From contig JACEFZ010011709.1 of NCBI GenBank assembly GCA_014155875.1, forward strand, positions 95,001 to 159,000: a stretch of 64,000 nt of DNA. Direction: 5' to 3'. A model generated the notes under the pieces. The model was not told the DNA's origin, did not search any database, and saw nothing but the letters and a program-made list of their open reading frames with translations. Numbering within the stretch: the stretch's first letter is position 1; the number at the start of each line of letters is the position of its first letter. Made by a program: the position numbers and the translations under genes. The stretch is from Cepaea nemoralis (taxonomy: Eukaryota > Mollusca > Gastropoda > Stylommatophora > Helicidae). This document shows, one piece after another, positions 11,798 to 22,283 of this stretch.

Positions 11798-12229
11798 TGC
11801 ACCCACTCCCATACGAACCTGGCTACGCCTTGTACTTGGGTCTTTACCAGAAATAACGTGGTTTATTGTAAGACTAGTTGGTTAGCGTGAATTCTCTACA
11901 TTTCCCCCAAAACATCAAAGAAATGTTGCCGCTTTCAATGATTTAAGTTGCTTTTGGACCTATCAAAGACATATTCCTTGGGTGGGGGTAAATATAAGAC
12001 GGCTGGAAAAAGTTCATAACGATGCAACAGACAGTTTTCAAAATAATTGACCGTGAATGAAGGCATTCTTTGTGGGACATACTATACTGTCAGAGTTCTT
12101 GTCGTTAATTAGCATGTTTTAAAAGTTTAAGCAGAAAAGGCTTAGGAGAGATGAGAGTGCAAGGAAAGATAAAAAATTAGCGTAGACGAATAGTTATGCA
12201 CATACGTGAAAATTGCTTGAAAGACAGAT
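11798..12229. other. No recognised feature
   Basis: About 430 bases with no supportable gene, repeat or motif. Confidence 0.3.
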
Positions 12230-12500
12230 AGTTAGACAGACAGACAGACAGACAGAGACAGACAGACAGACAGACAGACAAATAGGCAGGCAACTGGGTA
12301 GGTAGGTAGGTAGGTAGGTAGACAGACAAATAGTTAGTGATGTCGGTTCCTAAATCAATCAATCAATCAATCAATAGTTAGACAGTCAGACATACAGACA
12401 GACCGCCAGACAGATGGATGGATGGAGTGACCCGGAGATAGACAAAAAAGAAAGAGAGAAAGAGACAGACAGACAGACAGACAGACAGAACGAACGAACG
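12230..12500. repeat. Compound tetranucleotide microsatellites
   Basis: A cluster of (GACA)n, (GTAG)n, (CAAT)n, GGAT-rich and again (GACA)n runs, separated by a few unique bases. Short frames across it encode only repeat peptides. Confidence 0.9.
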
Positions 12501-12600
12501 AACTTTATTTTTAAAGGGTCACAAAATGGGCACGCACGCTCATCTTACATTCTGCCCGTCCAATCACCCATCTTTCATTCATCAAAAGTATATGTTACAT
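12481..12600 (-). repeat. Dispersed repeat I, 3' end with (GTTC)n tail
   Basis: On the minus strand the unit ends in an AATAAA-containing segment followed by a GTTCGTTCGTTC tail. The plus strand reads GAACGAACGAACTTTATTTT, then TGGGCACGCACGC. The same arrangement with sequence similarity recurs at 37285-37400 and 61555-61680. This suggests a retroposon whose poly(A) signal abuts a tetranucleotide tail; no coding part was identified. Confidence 0.55.
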
Positions 12601-12799
12601 TCACATTTAAAAAAAAACATTGTCAAATGAATGTTGTAATCATAAGCAATGTATATTACCATGTTATGAGACAGGCATAAAGACAGGCACACGTATACAC
12701 GCACATTCATAAACACACACATACAATCATGCATACATACTTACATCATTTACCTCAAACTCTCACACTTCTGCGCCCACCCAATAACACACAGTACAA

Positions 12800-13010
12800 G
12801 AAGGTAAGTAGGTAGGTAGGTAGGTTGGTTGGTAGGTAGAATGATTGATTGATTGATTGATCTTTATTTGCATAGACAGACGTAGACAGATAGATGGACA
12901 AGTAGTTAGACAGGCATATGGACGGACGGATGGACAAGCGGATGAATGGATGGAGGGATGGATGAACAGACGGACGGCCAGATAGATAAGTAGACAGACA
13001 AACATACGGC
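12800..13010. repeat. Compound GTAG / TGAT / GACA microsatellites
   Basis: (GTAG)n at about 12805-12838, (TGAT)n at about 12841-12862, then GACA- and GGAT-rich imperfect repeats. No gene. Confidence 0.9.
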
Positions 13011-13529
13011 TAAAAATAACCCTTTGATTACACCGTTACCTGGTTACGCAAGTATATTTAGCATCGGATGTCTAGTTAAAGAAAATAACCCGTGTAGATA
13101 GCCAGATAAACACACGGCAATCATCGCCAACTTAAGCCGAGACATTGTTATCTAGTCGGTAGACAACACCTCTATTGATTACAATAACGAGGGCAGAATC
13201 CAACCAGCTAGATTCTTATCAAAGGAAACCGAGGCAGGAAAGAAAGACAAGCAAGATGGCAATATTAGACGCGCGGCTGGGCGAGGCATCAACAAACTTG
13301 AAGAATGGAGAAGCAACTGTTTGGGGGAAGGAGGAAATGCCAGGGAGAGATGATCAATGAGTTATGTGCAACTATGGAAACGCATAGAGTACATTGATTA
13401 CGTTATGTCGAGGGTTATTTTTGTTCAAGGAATGTTGACTGATAAATTGTGACTTCCGTTTGTTAAATGACATGAATATGTGACTCTGGTATATTGGTAT
13501 ATTAATTTCGTTTAAATGCACAGGTGTAT
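13011..13529. other. No recognised feature
   Basis: About 500 bases of unassigned sequence with only short frames. Confidence 0.3.
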
Positions 13530-13734
13530 ACACACACACACACAGACACAGACACACACACACACGCGCACACGCACGCACGCACGCACTCATCCATGCA
13601 TCCATGCAAACATACTTACACACACACACGCACGCACGTATGTACGTACGTATGTACAGACAGACAGACCGACCGGCCTACCGAAAGACCGACCGACCGA
13701 CCGACAGACAGACAGACATACAGACAGACAAACG

Positions 13735-13786
<52 letters not shown>

Positions 13787-13790
13787 GTTA
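13530..13790. repeat. Compound CA / GCAC / GACA / GACC microsatellites
   Basis: (CA)n and (CGCA)n lead into GTAC-rich repeats and then (GACC)n and (GACA)n ending at about 13788. Several overlapping frames of up to 112 residues cross the array and are artefacts. Confidence 0.93.
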
Positions 13791-13884
13791 CACACAATCA
13801 CTTAAGGAAACAGATCATTGTCCACGCCATGAGGCACTGAATATAAGTTGGTAGTCGAATATTTTTAAGGAGAATGGGCACTGT

Positions 13885-13990
13885 ATGAGTCATGTGATCA
13901 ATATCATGGCCGCTTTCTTTACTTCCCAGAACGTTTCCTGAATCTCATTTTAACCCGGTTCGACTTGGGAGTCCAAGTAAATTTAAAATG
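13885..13990 (-). repeat. SINE-E 3' part (tentative)
   Basis: TTACTTCCCAGAACG followed by TTTAACCCGGTTCGACTTGG and GAGTCC resembles the stretch at 55948-56010, which adjoins the SINE-E tRNA-like head. Divergence is high, so the assignment is tentative. Confidence 0.4.
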
Positions 13991-14102
13991 TAAAATAAAT
14001 GAATAAATAATTATAACAATTAATAAATTTGAAACAATGTAATGAATTTGGATAACGAAGACACAAACAATAGCATGATTTATTGTTAAAACTAGTAGAG
14101 GC

Positions 14103-14342
14103 AATTGCTGTTCATTTACAGAAGCCAGCTTTATGCAAATAAAAAGGCATTATGGTCAGTTTAAAATTACTGTGGTAAACAATTCAAATTACTGTGTGAA
14201 TATGTGTGTTGTATATTTCAGCTTGAAGGATTTATCTTATTGCTTTAGTGTATGTTGTGTGATTTCTGCAGTATGTGCCCGACGACATGCGGCGGAATAT
14301 GTCAAGCAATAAATTGTGAAACCTATTGCTTATGTCTTCGTT
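14103..14342 (-). repeat. Dispersed repeat G copy
   Basis: A repeat of about 250 bp with four copies in the window. Read on the minus strand it has an AACGAAGACATAAGC head, a TTTATTGCTTGACATATTC block, TACTGCAGAAATCACACAAC and a CTGAAATATACAACACACAT block. Better copies are at 39790 and 49365, and a short one at 51388. There is no tRNA-like box pair and no coding capacity. On the plus strand an (AAAT)n run follows directly. Confidence 0.75.
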
Positions 14343-14345
14343 ATA

Positions 14346-14388
<43 letters not shown>

Positions 14389-14390
14389 AT
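14343..14390. repeat. (AAAT)n microsatellite
   Basis: About 12 uninterrupted copies of a 4-bp A/T unit, adjoining the outer end of repeat G. Confidence 0.95.
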
Positions 14391-14775
14391 GTCTGCCGTG
14401 ATATCGTTTAGAACACATGATCGCGTGGATGGCATGTCAGCCATCGCCCTTCCATCTTCTTATATATGAGTATATTACATTCATTACATACACATATACA
14501 TACATTATAAAATAATGGACAGCTTGGTAGTGTGCCTGACTAGTTTAGCGCCAGGTAAGCATGTGCGGCCGCGCCAGCGAAGTTGATAGCGGGCTCCGCT
14601 GGTAATGTCATGAGCAGGGTGGGAGGCGGGTTCGGCGACTGGACACGTCGTTTGCCACAGCGAGGGAAAGACTGACTGCCTCATCCTCCTTCCTCTTGTC
14701 CTGTATAATACGATTGCGCTATCACACAACAACCCCATAGTAAGAAACTGCTACAGGGGAATTTATTATATTATT
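14391..14775. other. No recognised feature
   Basis: Unassigned sequence; 14540-14740 is GC-richer than its surroundings and could be a LINE 5' untranslated region, but no coding support was found. Confidence 0.25.
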
Positions 14776-14787
14776 TATTACGCTTGT

Positions 14788-15030
14788 GCCGGTCTCTCTG
14801 GCCGAGGGGTTACAACACTTTCTCCGTAATCCCGTTTATCACGCAGTCTCGTAGCAGGGCGAGAGCTGGGAGCGGTTCGACCCCCGCTGGTGACTTGCGA
14901 GATAACTGAGCCGGCCGCTCAGAAAGCAATGGCAAACTACTGAGCGTCATCTTGCCAAGAAATCAACACATAGCTGAAAGATGCTGATGTTGACAGCGAT
15001 GTCCTGTAAAGGATATGCAAAACATTTATG
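14788..15030 (+). repeat. SINE-C, full-length copy with target duplication
   Basis: This 243-bp tRNA-derived SINE has a head GCCGGTCTCTCTGGCCGAGG and box B CGGTTCGACCCC. The body follows: GAGCCGGCCGCTCAGAAAGC, AATGGCAAACTACTGAGCGT, CTTGCCAAGAAATCAACA and CAGCGATGTCCTGTAAAGG. A perfect 12-bp direct repeat, TATTACGCTTGT, lies at 14776-14787 and 15031-15042. The intact duplication and complete head and tail make this the reference copy for the family in the window. Confidence 0.92.
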
Positions 15031-15042
15031 TATTACGCTTGT

Positions 15043-15409
15043 ACGAGCTCAACAAGACCCTGAAATCAGTGCCAACAACTTTGCTTGTTTTTTCTATTGA
15101 TGTACATCCTCTGAATCTGCATCTTTCCAGCGTAATATGTGGTTGTTAATCAATACTTGTGACTTTACTTCTCATGATAGCTTCATGACTTCCGCTGTTT
15201 CCCATTGATTGATATTGATGTGCACTGGTTAAACTATGAGTGCTGAATGTTTCGAAATGTCAAATTTAAATCTGCTACAAAGATACACACGGGGCTTGGT
15301 GCATGAATAAAACCTTACAAACAACATCATTGAGACAGCTTGAATAGTGGATAGCTAGAAAGTGATATCTCTGGACTAAATAGTGCAAACCAAACAGACG
15401 GGTACCTAA
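15043..15409. other. Unassigned, probably LINE-derived
   Basis: No clear motif was seen. It lies directly upstream of a LINE C-terminal fragment in the same orientation and may be its eroded 5' continuation. Confidence 0.3.
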
Positions 15410-15575
15410 AATGACCGCGGAGAAGAGAATTAGAGGCAGAGGCTGAAGACTATTGGGAGGATATTGAGGAACTGCAGGAGACAGCAAAAGACAGAACAGC
15501 TTGCTGGAGGTGACCGAGAGCCTATGCTCTAATGGGAGGAAGAGAGTAGAAGGAGAACAACAACAATACATAAAA
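15410..15575 (+). pseudogene. LINE ORF2 C-terminus with (AAC) tail
   Basis: The plus strand encodes in broken frames an AKDRTAWWR-like segment, then a VTESLCSNGRKRVEGE segment and CAACAACAAT. This is the usual C-terminal block of APE-type LINE proteins (AxDRxxWR, then a LC..G.R motif) followed by a short simple-repeat 3' tail. There is no RT domain, so it is 5' truncated or decayed. Confidence 0.65.
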
Positions 15576-15596
15576 GCAGTAAGACATCAGTAGTCA

Positions 15597-17113
15597 ACCG
15601 TTGCCTCTGTGTGTTACCGCGACCTTAGATGGCAGCAAAGAATTCTTTGACCCCAACCTACCAAGCATGTCGTAAGGGGCAACTAAGGATGATACCGCCC
15701 GTGTGTTACTGTGACATTTAATCAACGAATAGTGTCACGCTGTAACCTACCATAGAGGTCATAAAAGGCGACGCAGGAGGGTTGGGTTTAGTGCTAGCTT
15801 CCTCATCTCGTTGAAAAATTCTGTAGCCACATAATCCGACTAGCCATGAACAAGTCCAATGGCGAAAAGAAAAAGAATAAATAAGCCAACCAAGAGACAA
15901 GTATGCTCTCCTAGAAGAGGTATGGTGTGATGTGGAGAAAACAGCATGAAGTCCTGAATGCCGAGTGTCTACTTGTCTCCTAGGGAAATCGCCAGAATTG
16001 GCACCTGAAATATTAGAACTATGTATGAGTCGAGTAAGGCAGCACAGGTGGTTGAGGAATGAAACGCTACGACATTGCATTATGGGATTATATGAAACAA
16101 GGTGGATAAGAACAGGCACACAGTTTTCAAGCACAGGTGAAACAGTGCTGTTCTCAGGCCATATAGAGCAAGAAGAGGCTTACTGTTATCCAAAAGGGCA
16201 CAGGAAGCACCAGTAGCCAGTAGCAAGGAAGGCAGCGAGCTCAAGAATAATGGCAGCAACATTTAGAATCACAAGACAAAAAGGTAAACATGAATGTAAT
16301 CCAGTGTTACACACCCACACATGATAAGGATAAATCAGTATGAATCTTATACGAAACTCCCCCCCCCCCCCCTTCCAAAAAAAAAAAAAATGTGAGCAGT
16401 CAAAGAAATCTAAATATCAAAACCCTGTTGGGTGACTTGAATGTCAGGATAGGATCGGATAACACGGGCTTTGAGAAGATCATGGGAAAACATGGACATA
16501 AGGTAGTGAAGGAAAATGCGTACAGAATCAGTTCATCATAGGCGGAAGCGGTTTTCCATATACAAGAAGGATGGAGAAACTGATGTTCCAGATGGCATCC
16601 CAGCAGAGGCCATAAAAACTAACTTAAACGTCTTACTGAATTATTGCACATATTAATCAGCAGCATCTGGGAAACTAAAGAAATACCAGCAGGCTGGAGA
16701 GAGGAATATCCGGTGAAGCTGCCACAGAAAGGATACCTACGGGAGTATGACAATTATAGACAAATAATGCTACTGTCAGTTCTTGGGAACATCTTAAGCA
16801 GGGTCATTCTATAATGATTACAAGATGGCATTGACAAACAACTGAGGGCTTCGGGCGGATCAAATAGTTACAACACGCTTAATAATAGAGCTGAAGAATC
16901 AAACTGAACTCATCACTCTGTTTTGGATTTGTGGACTACGGAATGATCTTTGATAGCATTGACAGGCAATTTCTGTGGAAACTGCTGAGGCATTATGGAA
17001 TACCTCAGAAAATTATTAACTTGGTGAAGGCAACATATAGTGACATGAATTGTAGCGTCCTCCATGAGGGTCATCGGAGGCATTCGAGATAAGAACGGGA
17101 GTGAGCAGGGGTG
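15597..17113 (+). pseudogene. LINE with endonuclease and RT remnants, 5' portion, split by gypsy element
   Basis: An APE-type LINE on the plus strand. From about 15980 broken frames carry endonuclease motifs: a KRYDIAL segment with ETRW-like residues near 16066-16110, an NVIQCYTPTHD segment near 16290, and LGDLNVRIGSDNTG near 16430. From about 16580 RT sequence follows: a VPDGIPAEAIKT segment, PAGWREEYPVKLPQKG, FVDYGMIFDSIDRQFLWKLL at about 16925-16985, and IRTGV. The region between endonuclease and RT is deleted near 16560. Frames shift repeatedly. The 3' part continues at 25687 after an 8.57-kb insertion. It matches the type often annotated as craniofacial development protein 2-like endonuclease plus RT. 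Non-functional. Confidence 0.8.
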
Positions 17114-18885
17114 TGTCGTGTCCTCCTTTAAAGTGTCGTCCCTGGAGTGAGGAGAGTCAACACCCACATTATAATATTTTTCCTATCAATATCCTGGAGA
17201 ATCCACCAGCTTCCGTCCAACACACTCCATCAGCCCATGGACACCTTTTCCTATCACTCTCTCACTGTCGTACTATGTCCCCTCTCATACTTCCCCAACG
17301 TAACATACTCAACAACTCTTGCTTCTAAAAATTAATACAGATTAATTTATTAAAAGAAAAGTGTAACGTATATGAGACGTGTCTGTGAAGAAAATGTGTG
17401 TCGTGTATTCTAATGTAAATGTATATATGTCAGCCTTCAAAGTTCAGGATCATAGTGCACACATCATGGCAAGGATTACACGACATTACACGAGTCAGTA
17501 CAATAGACCTCACCGAAGTCGTATCCTTCTCTCCAGACATGTCCTCCTCCAGGAGCTCTGATGACCATGAGATCTGAATCCCATGTAAATATATAATCCG
17601 TGGAAAATACTATTATTGTTCCTAACACAACGGTTCCTATTAGTTTATAGAAATCTAAGATCTCATAATTCCTGCACAGTGAAAAATAATGGAACACTGT
17701 CTCATGAACATAACGTTTCTTCTTGCGAAATGTTCTGTATTTTCACTCTTAAACAGTCAATGTATCTAGACAAAAATGGCTTGCTTCATTCACTAGATAT
17801 AGTCTGACAGTTCTGATTTCCTTGATACGTGGAACAACTACACTTCAATGTTTGGTTTCATCTAATGTGAACATCAGTTCCTACTGATCTAGCTCCACAT
17901 GGGCTGAACATCCATCACTTCAGGTGTGTTAACGATTGGTATGCACTCATGTAGGATACATATACCATTAGGCTCCACCGAGCAATGTGTATAAACTTCT
18001 TCCGTTGCGAAAGTTGCTGGCCCATCTCTCTACATCATAATTTATCCGGGATCAGGATTTTTCATTGGTTCCGGGTTCTTCATTCCAACCAGAGGGAACC
18101 TTAGGCAACACCGCAGTTAGCTCAATTTACATCTACTCTTGCCATGACAGGCACGTGTAAAATTAAATTAACTCAATTCGCACACGGTAGACATATTTCC
18201 ACTCAGAACCGCAGGGCCGAAGCACGTCCGCCTCAATCAACGGTTTTACTTCAACTCCCCATCTCCAATCATGGTTTTTGGGAAAACCTAAAATTGGTCA
18301 CGTGACGGTATTGATGTCCTGCAGGTGTTATTTGGGCATATCATCCATTGTCAAGAATCCATTTTCCCTGGCTTAGTCACTGTCAGAGTTGTCATCACTT
18401 GTTTTGACATCCCCAACAAGCTAGCGAGTTACTGTATGATCCCAACAACAGTTTTCCCAACAAACCGCCAATCTTCTTGATGTCCGGAAACTATAAATTG
18501 ACAGACGGACTGTTTTCTTCCGAGCTGAGTACTTCCGCTTTCAATCCGACCTGTTTATGAACTGTCAAAGGGATGTACGGACTCATCTCACACACTTCCC
18601 CTACACATCTGCAGCTGTTAACTTTTCCCGACCTGTGATGGTCGACATCTGATTGCAACCAAGATCTGACGGGTTCTATCTGTATTCGAATGTTGATAAA
18701 CTGTCAAAGCGATGCCGGGATTTGTCTCACTCACCACCGAATGTTCCTAATCTGTCGACCAGATGTAAACACGGCCAGCTATATTTTCTGGATTTGTTGA
18801 AACAACCTTTGGCCTCGAACATGCCGCTAATTCAGAACGCCTTTATTCCCATCACGGTTAAATCACGTTGGTCCATCATGTGACA
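17114..18885 (-). repeat. 3' LTR of the Gmr1-like element
   Basis: 1,772 bp, colinear with the repeat at 23918-25686 over its whole length. The differences are scattered single-base changes, a TA gain near 17427 and a one-base gain near 18050. The AATAAA at 17346-17351 (minus strand) is the candidate 3' processing signal. The left end touches the GGGTG target duplication. Confidence 0.95.
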
Positions 18886-18900
18886 TAGGCCCCCTCTTAA
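18886..18900 (-). promoter_or_regulatory. Polypurine tract
   Basis: The minus strand reads TTAAGAGGGGGCCTA immediately before the 3' LTR start TGTCACATG. The purine-rich run next to the LTR is the expected primer for plus-strand DNA synthesis. Confidence 0.8.
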
Positions 18901-18949
18901 GAGAGTAGTCCATCTCACTCTTCTCCACCGTGATTTTAATCCAGATGAT

Positions 18950-19189
18950 TCATTCTTCTTCTTCAGGAGCTGGGTGTCTTGACAAGAAGTCCGCTCCAAC
19001 ATTTTCCTTCCCAGGAATGTACTCCACTGTGAAATTATAAGGTTGAAGTAACAACGACCACCGCATCAAACGGGCGTTGAGCTTCTGAGAAGTAGCCAGG
19101 AACATCAGGGGCTGATGATCCGACTGGACTCGAAACTTAACTCCATACAAATATGGCTGGAATTTTTGCACTGCCCATACGAGGGACAA
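18950..19189 (-). pseudogene. RNase H C-terminal part of pol, in shifted frame
   Basis: About 79 codons: SLVWAVQKFQPYLYGVKF, then RVQSDHQPLMFL with the conserved catalytic Asp, then LQPYNFTVEYIPGKENVGAD and FLSRHPAPEEEE. This is the end of the RNase H domain, displaced from pol by slippage in the GA run at 19192-19203. The acidic tail ends the Pol protein just before the polypurine tract. Confidence 0.9.
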
Positions 19190-21807
19190 GCACTCTCTCT
19201 CTCGACAGTTGAATAATTCCTCTCCGCCTGGAGTAGTTTCTTGCTTGCGTATGCTACAGGTTTCAAAACCGAAGCATCGTCTTTTCCTTCCTGTAACAGA
19301 GCTGCCCCAATCCCAATCGCACTCGCATCCGTTCTCAACACAAATGGTTTGGAAAGGTCAGGGAGCTGTAATACAGGTTTGCTGACCAAGGCCTCCTTTA
19401 ACTGACTATAGGCATTCTCACATTCTGGTGTCCAAATGATTTGGTCCGGGAATCCCTTTTTCAAGGTTTCCATCAACGGATCTCCCAGTTCAGTGAAATG
19501 TGGGATAAATTTGTGGTAGAACCCACACAACGAGAGAAAAGATCGCACATCCTTCTTCGTTTTTGGCCTTGGTGCATTTCTGATTTTCTCCAGGTTCTTC
19601 TCTTCTGGGACAATGTGTCCTGGAGTGATGGTGTGACCTAGAAATTCCAGAGTCTGGTAACCAATCATGCACTTGGTTGGACGAGCAGTAAGCCCCGCTT
19701 CCTTGAGTCTATTAAACACTCTCTCCAAGGATTGTAAGTGGTCATCCAAGCTGTCACTGGAAATCAGAATATCATCCATGAATGAGATGATGGACGGATC
19801 CTGTAAAGGATCAAGTAAAGTCCTCATCATGCGAGTAAACACACTGGGTGCATTGCTGAGTCCAAAGGGCATGACCTTGAATTCGTAGTGTCCACTGGGT
19901 GTACTGAAAGCTAACAGTGGTCGAATCTCCGGTTTGACTGGTATCTGATAGTACCCCCTACTCAGATCCACCTTTGAAAAGTACCGAACCTTATGGAGCC
20001 TAGCGAATAACTGGGTTGGATTCGGCAATGGTTCCACCTGAAACTGTGTATGACTGTTCAGAAGTCGGTAATCTATACACAACCGGTGTTCTCCACTTGG
20101 TTTCCGTAACAAAACTACCCCTGCATTGTATGGGGATGTGGATGGCGCAATCACGTCATCCTCCAACAGTTTCTGTATTTCCTCCTCCAGGGCCTTTTCT
20201 TTAGAGAATGGCACTGGGTAAACCTTTTGACGAACAGGCTCCTGCGTGGTCAAAGTCATCTCGAACTCCACCAACCTCGTTCGTCCTGGTTTATCAGTCA
20301 GTATCTCCTTATGAGACTTGAGAACCTGGGTTATCTTTTCCCTCTCCTGAGAGGTCAGATCAGGGTTCACTTGCACATCACTATAGGTTTCCTGGTGTAC
20401 CAAGGGATATTCCCTGCCCTCGTTGGTTCCCACTTCCGTCTCCACTGCAACTGCCATTGCCATGAGGTGAGCTGCCTTGTCTCCGGGTCTCTCTTCGTAT
20501 TTCCGCAAGAGATTGATATGGAAAATCTTCGACTTTCCCCGGATCCGGATCTGATAGTTGGTTCTGGATATCACCCTTTCCACGGGAAATGGTCCTTGCC
20601 AACCTATCTCCAGTTTGTTGTTTCCCGTAGGGAGTAGCAACAAGACTTTATCTCCCACCTCTAGAGATCTTTCTTTAGACCTACGGTTGTAGTAAGCCGC
20701 ATGTCTTTTCCTGGCCTTTTTCAAGTTTTGATTTGCCAGAGTCCATCCCTTGTGGAGTTTTTCTTTCAGTTCCTCCACGTATTTATAGGATGAGATCACT
20801 TCTTCTGACGTCCCCTCTTCAGTCCAACTCCTCAACATGGCTTCCAACGGTCCTTTGATTGGACGACCAAACAGCAACGTAGCGGGTGGTAGTCCGGTTG
20901 AGCCATGAGGAACTTCCCGATAGGCAAAGAGTGCTGCTGGGATATATTCATCCCACCTATCAGGGTTTTCCTGCGCTAGTTTCCTGAGCATTGTCATCAA
21001 CGTGCCGTTGAAACGCTCTACTTGTCCATTGGCTTGAGGGTGGTAAGGGCTGGTATGTATGTGGTTAGAGTGAAACACCCTAAATACCTCCTCCATGAGT
21101 TTTCCACAAAACTGAGACCCATTGTCCGTCAGAATTTGATCCGGAAAGCCTAATCTGGTAAAGGCCTCCATCAGTGCGTCCGCCACTCGTTTCGAGTCAA
21201 TCGTGGTCAACGGTATGGCCTCACCCCACATTGTACAGCAATCCACCATTGTGAGTATATACATGTTCCTCTTCCTAGTCCTGGGAAGTGGACCCACGAT
21301 ATCGATGGCTACCCTCTCGAAAGGAGAGTTCATGATGGGCATCTCACCCAACACCACCGGTGCTGTCCAGTGTTTCGGTGCCACCCTCTGGCACTCAGGG
21401 CATGACTTCACATACCGACGCACATCATCTGTCATTCCCGGCCAATAGTAATGGCAGGAAATCCGCTGCATGGTGGCGGCAATACCCATGTGTCCACTAA
21501 AGGAGATGGTATGCCCCATATGAAGAATCTGGGACCGGTGAGCTTTCGGGACGACCAACTGACCGTATAGGTTGTCTCCCCTTCCTGCTCTCCTGTAGAG
21601 TATCCTATTCTTCATGTAGTACTGCCCCCGTCCTGGTGGATCAGCACTTTTCTGCAGCTTTTTGTAGCAAGGACGTAAAGTAGCATCCTCACTCTGGGCA
21701 GTTCGTAGCTCCCCCGGCAATGGGTTAGTCACAATTGATTCTGCCACTTCCGTTCTCGTCTGAGAGCGAGTCTGTATTGCTCCCATATGGATTGGCTCCC
21801 TGGGCAT
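19105..21807 (-). CDS. Pol: integrase followed by reverse transcriptase and RNase H
   Basis: A 900-residue open frame without a stop. Integrase comes first: zinc-binding H99, H106, C136 and C139; catalytic D169 (RVAIDIVGP), D228 (ILTDNGSQF) and E264 (ANGQVERFNG), with D228 to E264 giving the usual 35-residue spacing; and a GWQGPF C-terminal motif at about 402-407. The linker holds ETYSDV. RT follows: DKPGRTRLVE near 505, IDYRLLN near 578, VDLSRGYYQIPV near 613, MPFGLSNAPSVF near 646 and FMDDI at 676-680. RNase H begins with LRTDASAIGIGAAL (D827). The frame leaves the true RNase H phase after ERNYSTVERE at about residue 871, where a GA run (19192-19203) has an apparent two-base gain; the last 30 residues are out of phase. 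Confidence 0.95.
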   Translation of the reverse strand: MPREPIHMGAIQTRSQTRTEVAESIVTNPLPGELRTAQSEDATLRPCYKKLQKSADPPGRGQYYMKNRILYRRAGRGDNLYGQLVVPKAHRSQILHMGHTISFSGHMGIAATMQRISCHYYWPGMTDDVRRYVKSCPECQRVAPKHWTAPVVLGEMPIMNSPFERVAIDIVGPLPRTRKRNMYILTMVDCCTMWGEAIPLTTIDSKRVADALMEAFTRLGFPDQILTDNGSQFCGKLMEEVFRVFHSNHIHTSPYHPQANGQVERFNGTLMTMLRKLAQENPDRWDEYIPAALFAYREVPHGSTGLPPATLLFGRPIKGPLEAMLRSWTEEGTSEEVISSYKYVEELKEKLHKGWTLANQNLKKARKRHAAYYNRRSKERSLEVGDKVLLLLPTGNNKLEIGWQGPFPVERVISRTNYQIRIRGKSKIFHINLLRKYEERPGDKAAHLMAMAVAVETEVGTNEGREYPLVHQETYSDVQVNPDLTSQEREKITQVLKSHKEILTDKPGRTRLVEFEMTLTTQEPVRQKVYPVPFSKEKALEEEIQKLLEDDVIAPSTSPYNAGVVLLRKPSGEHRLCIDYRLLNSHTQFQVEPLPNPTQLFARLHKVRYFSKVDLSRGYYQIPVKPEIRPLLAFSTPSGHYEFKVMPFGLSNAPSVFTRMMRTLLDPLQDPSIISFMDDILISSDSLDDHLQSLERVFNRLKEAGLTARPTKCMIGYQTLEFLGHTITPGHIVPEEKNLEKIRNAPRPKTKKDVRSFLSLCGFYHKFIPHFTELGDPLMETLKKGFPDQIIWTPECENAYSQLKEALVSKPVLQLPDLSKPFVLRTDASAIGIGAALLQEGKDDASVLKPVAYASKKLLQAERNYSTVERESACPSYGQCKNSSHICMELSFESSRIISP

Positions 21808-21830
21808 TCCCAGAAAGATATACCGGCAAC

Positions 21831-22283
21831 CTAGGAGTACTGGAAAATGGGATCGTTCAATACAGCGGCGTTGATGGTGCCGGTGACGTACCTTGACCGA
21901 ATCTCTACATTAGCAATGGGCAACTTCATGGCTACAGCACTCTTCTGTACAGGCTGTATCTCCCATGTCTCACCTGTGAATTGTTCTGGATGTACCAGAT
22001 CCGCAGAAATCACAGCCTCCCCGTCCAGTCCTGTGTCGTACAAACATTCCACTTGACGACCGTTAACCTCTACCAATTCCACTACAGGTGGTTTTTCCTG
22101 GTCTGGAGTCTCTTCCTCGGCCTCGACCTGTTCTGTGAGCTCCACCTTAGGTTTCCCGGGGCACACGACGAATTTAGAGTCTCCTGACTTTCCCCTGCAG
22201 TCAATAGCATTGTGCGTGTTTGACTTGCATTGGTTGCACCATTTCCCTGTCCTAGATTTTCTAGTGCCGGACTTGAGTGAGCT
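21831..22283 (-). pseudogene. Second zinc knuckle and aspartic protease, in phase with gag
   Basis: The frame continues from gag after its third TAG. It carries a second knuckle, WCNQCKSNTHNAIDC (CX2CX4HX4C), at about 22197-22241. An acidic linker follows, then the protease: VEVNGRQVECLYDTGLDG with catalytic DTG at about 22029-22037. DTG is followed by Leu-Asp-Gly rather than the commoner Ala or Ser. The open frame ends at TAG 21831-21833, while pol is open in another phase just before that stop. A frameshift near 21830-21845 must therefore be crossed to make a fusion. Whether it is programmed or a mutation cannot be decided from one copy. Confidence 0.8.

Noticed and set aside
17379..18883. 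Short frames repeated at 24278-25684
   Set aside because: They are duplicated because they lie in the two LTRs; no domain is present.
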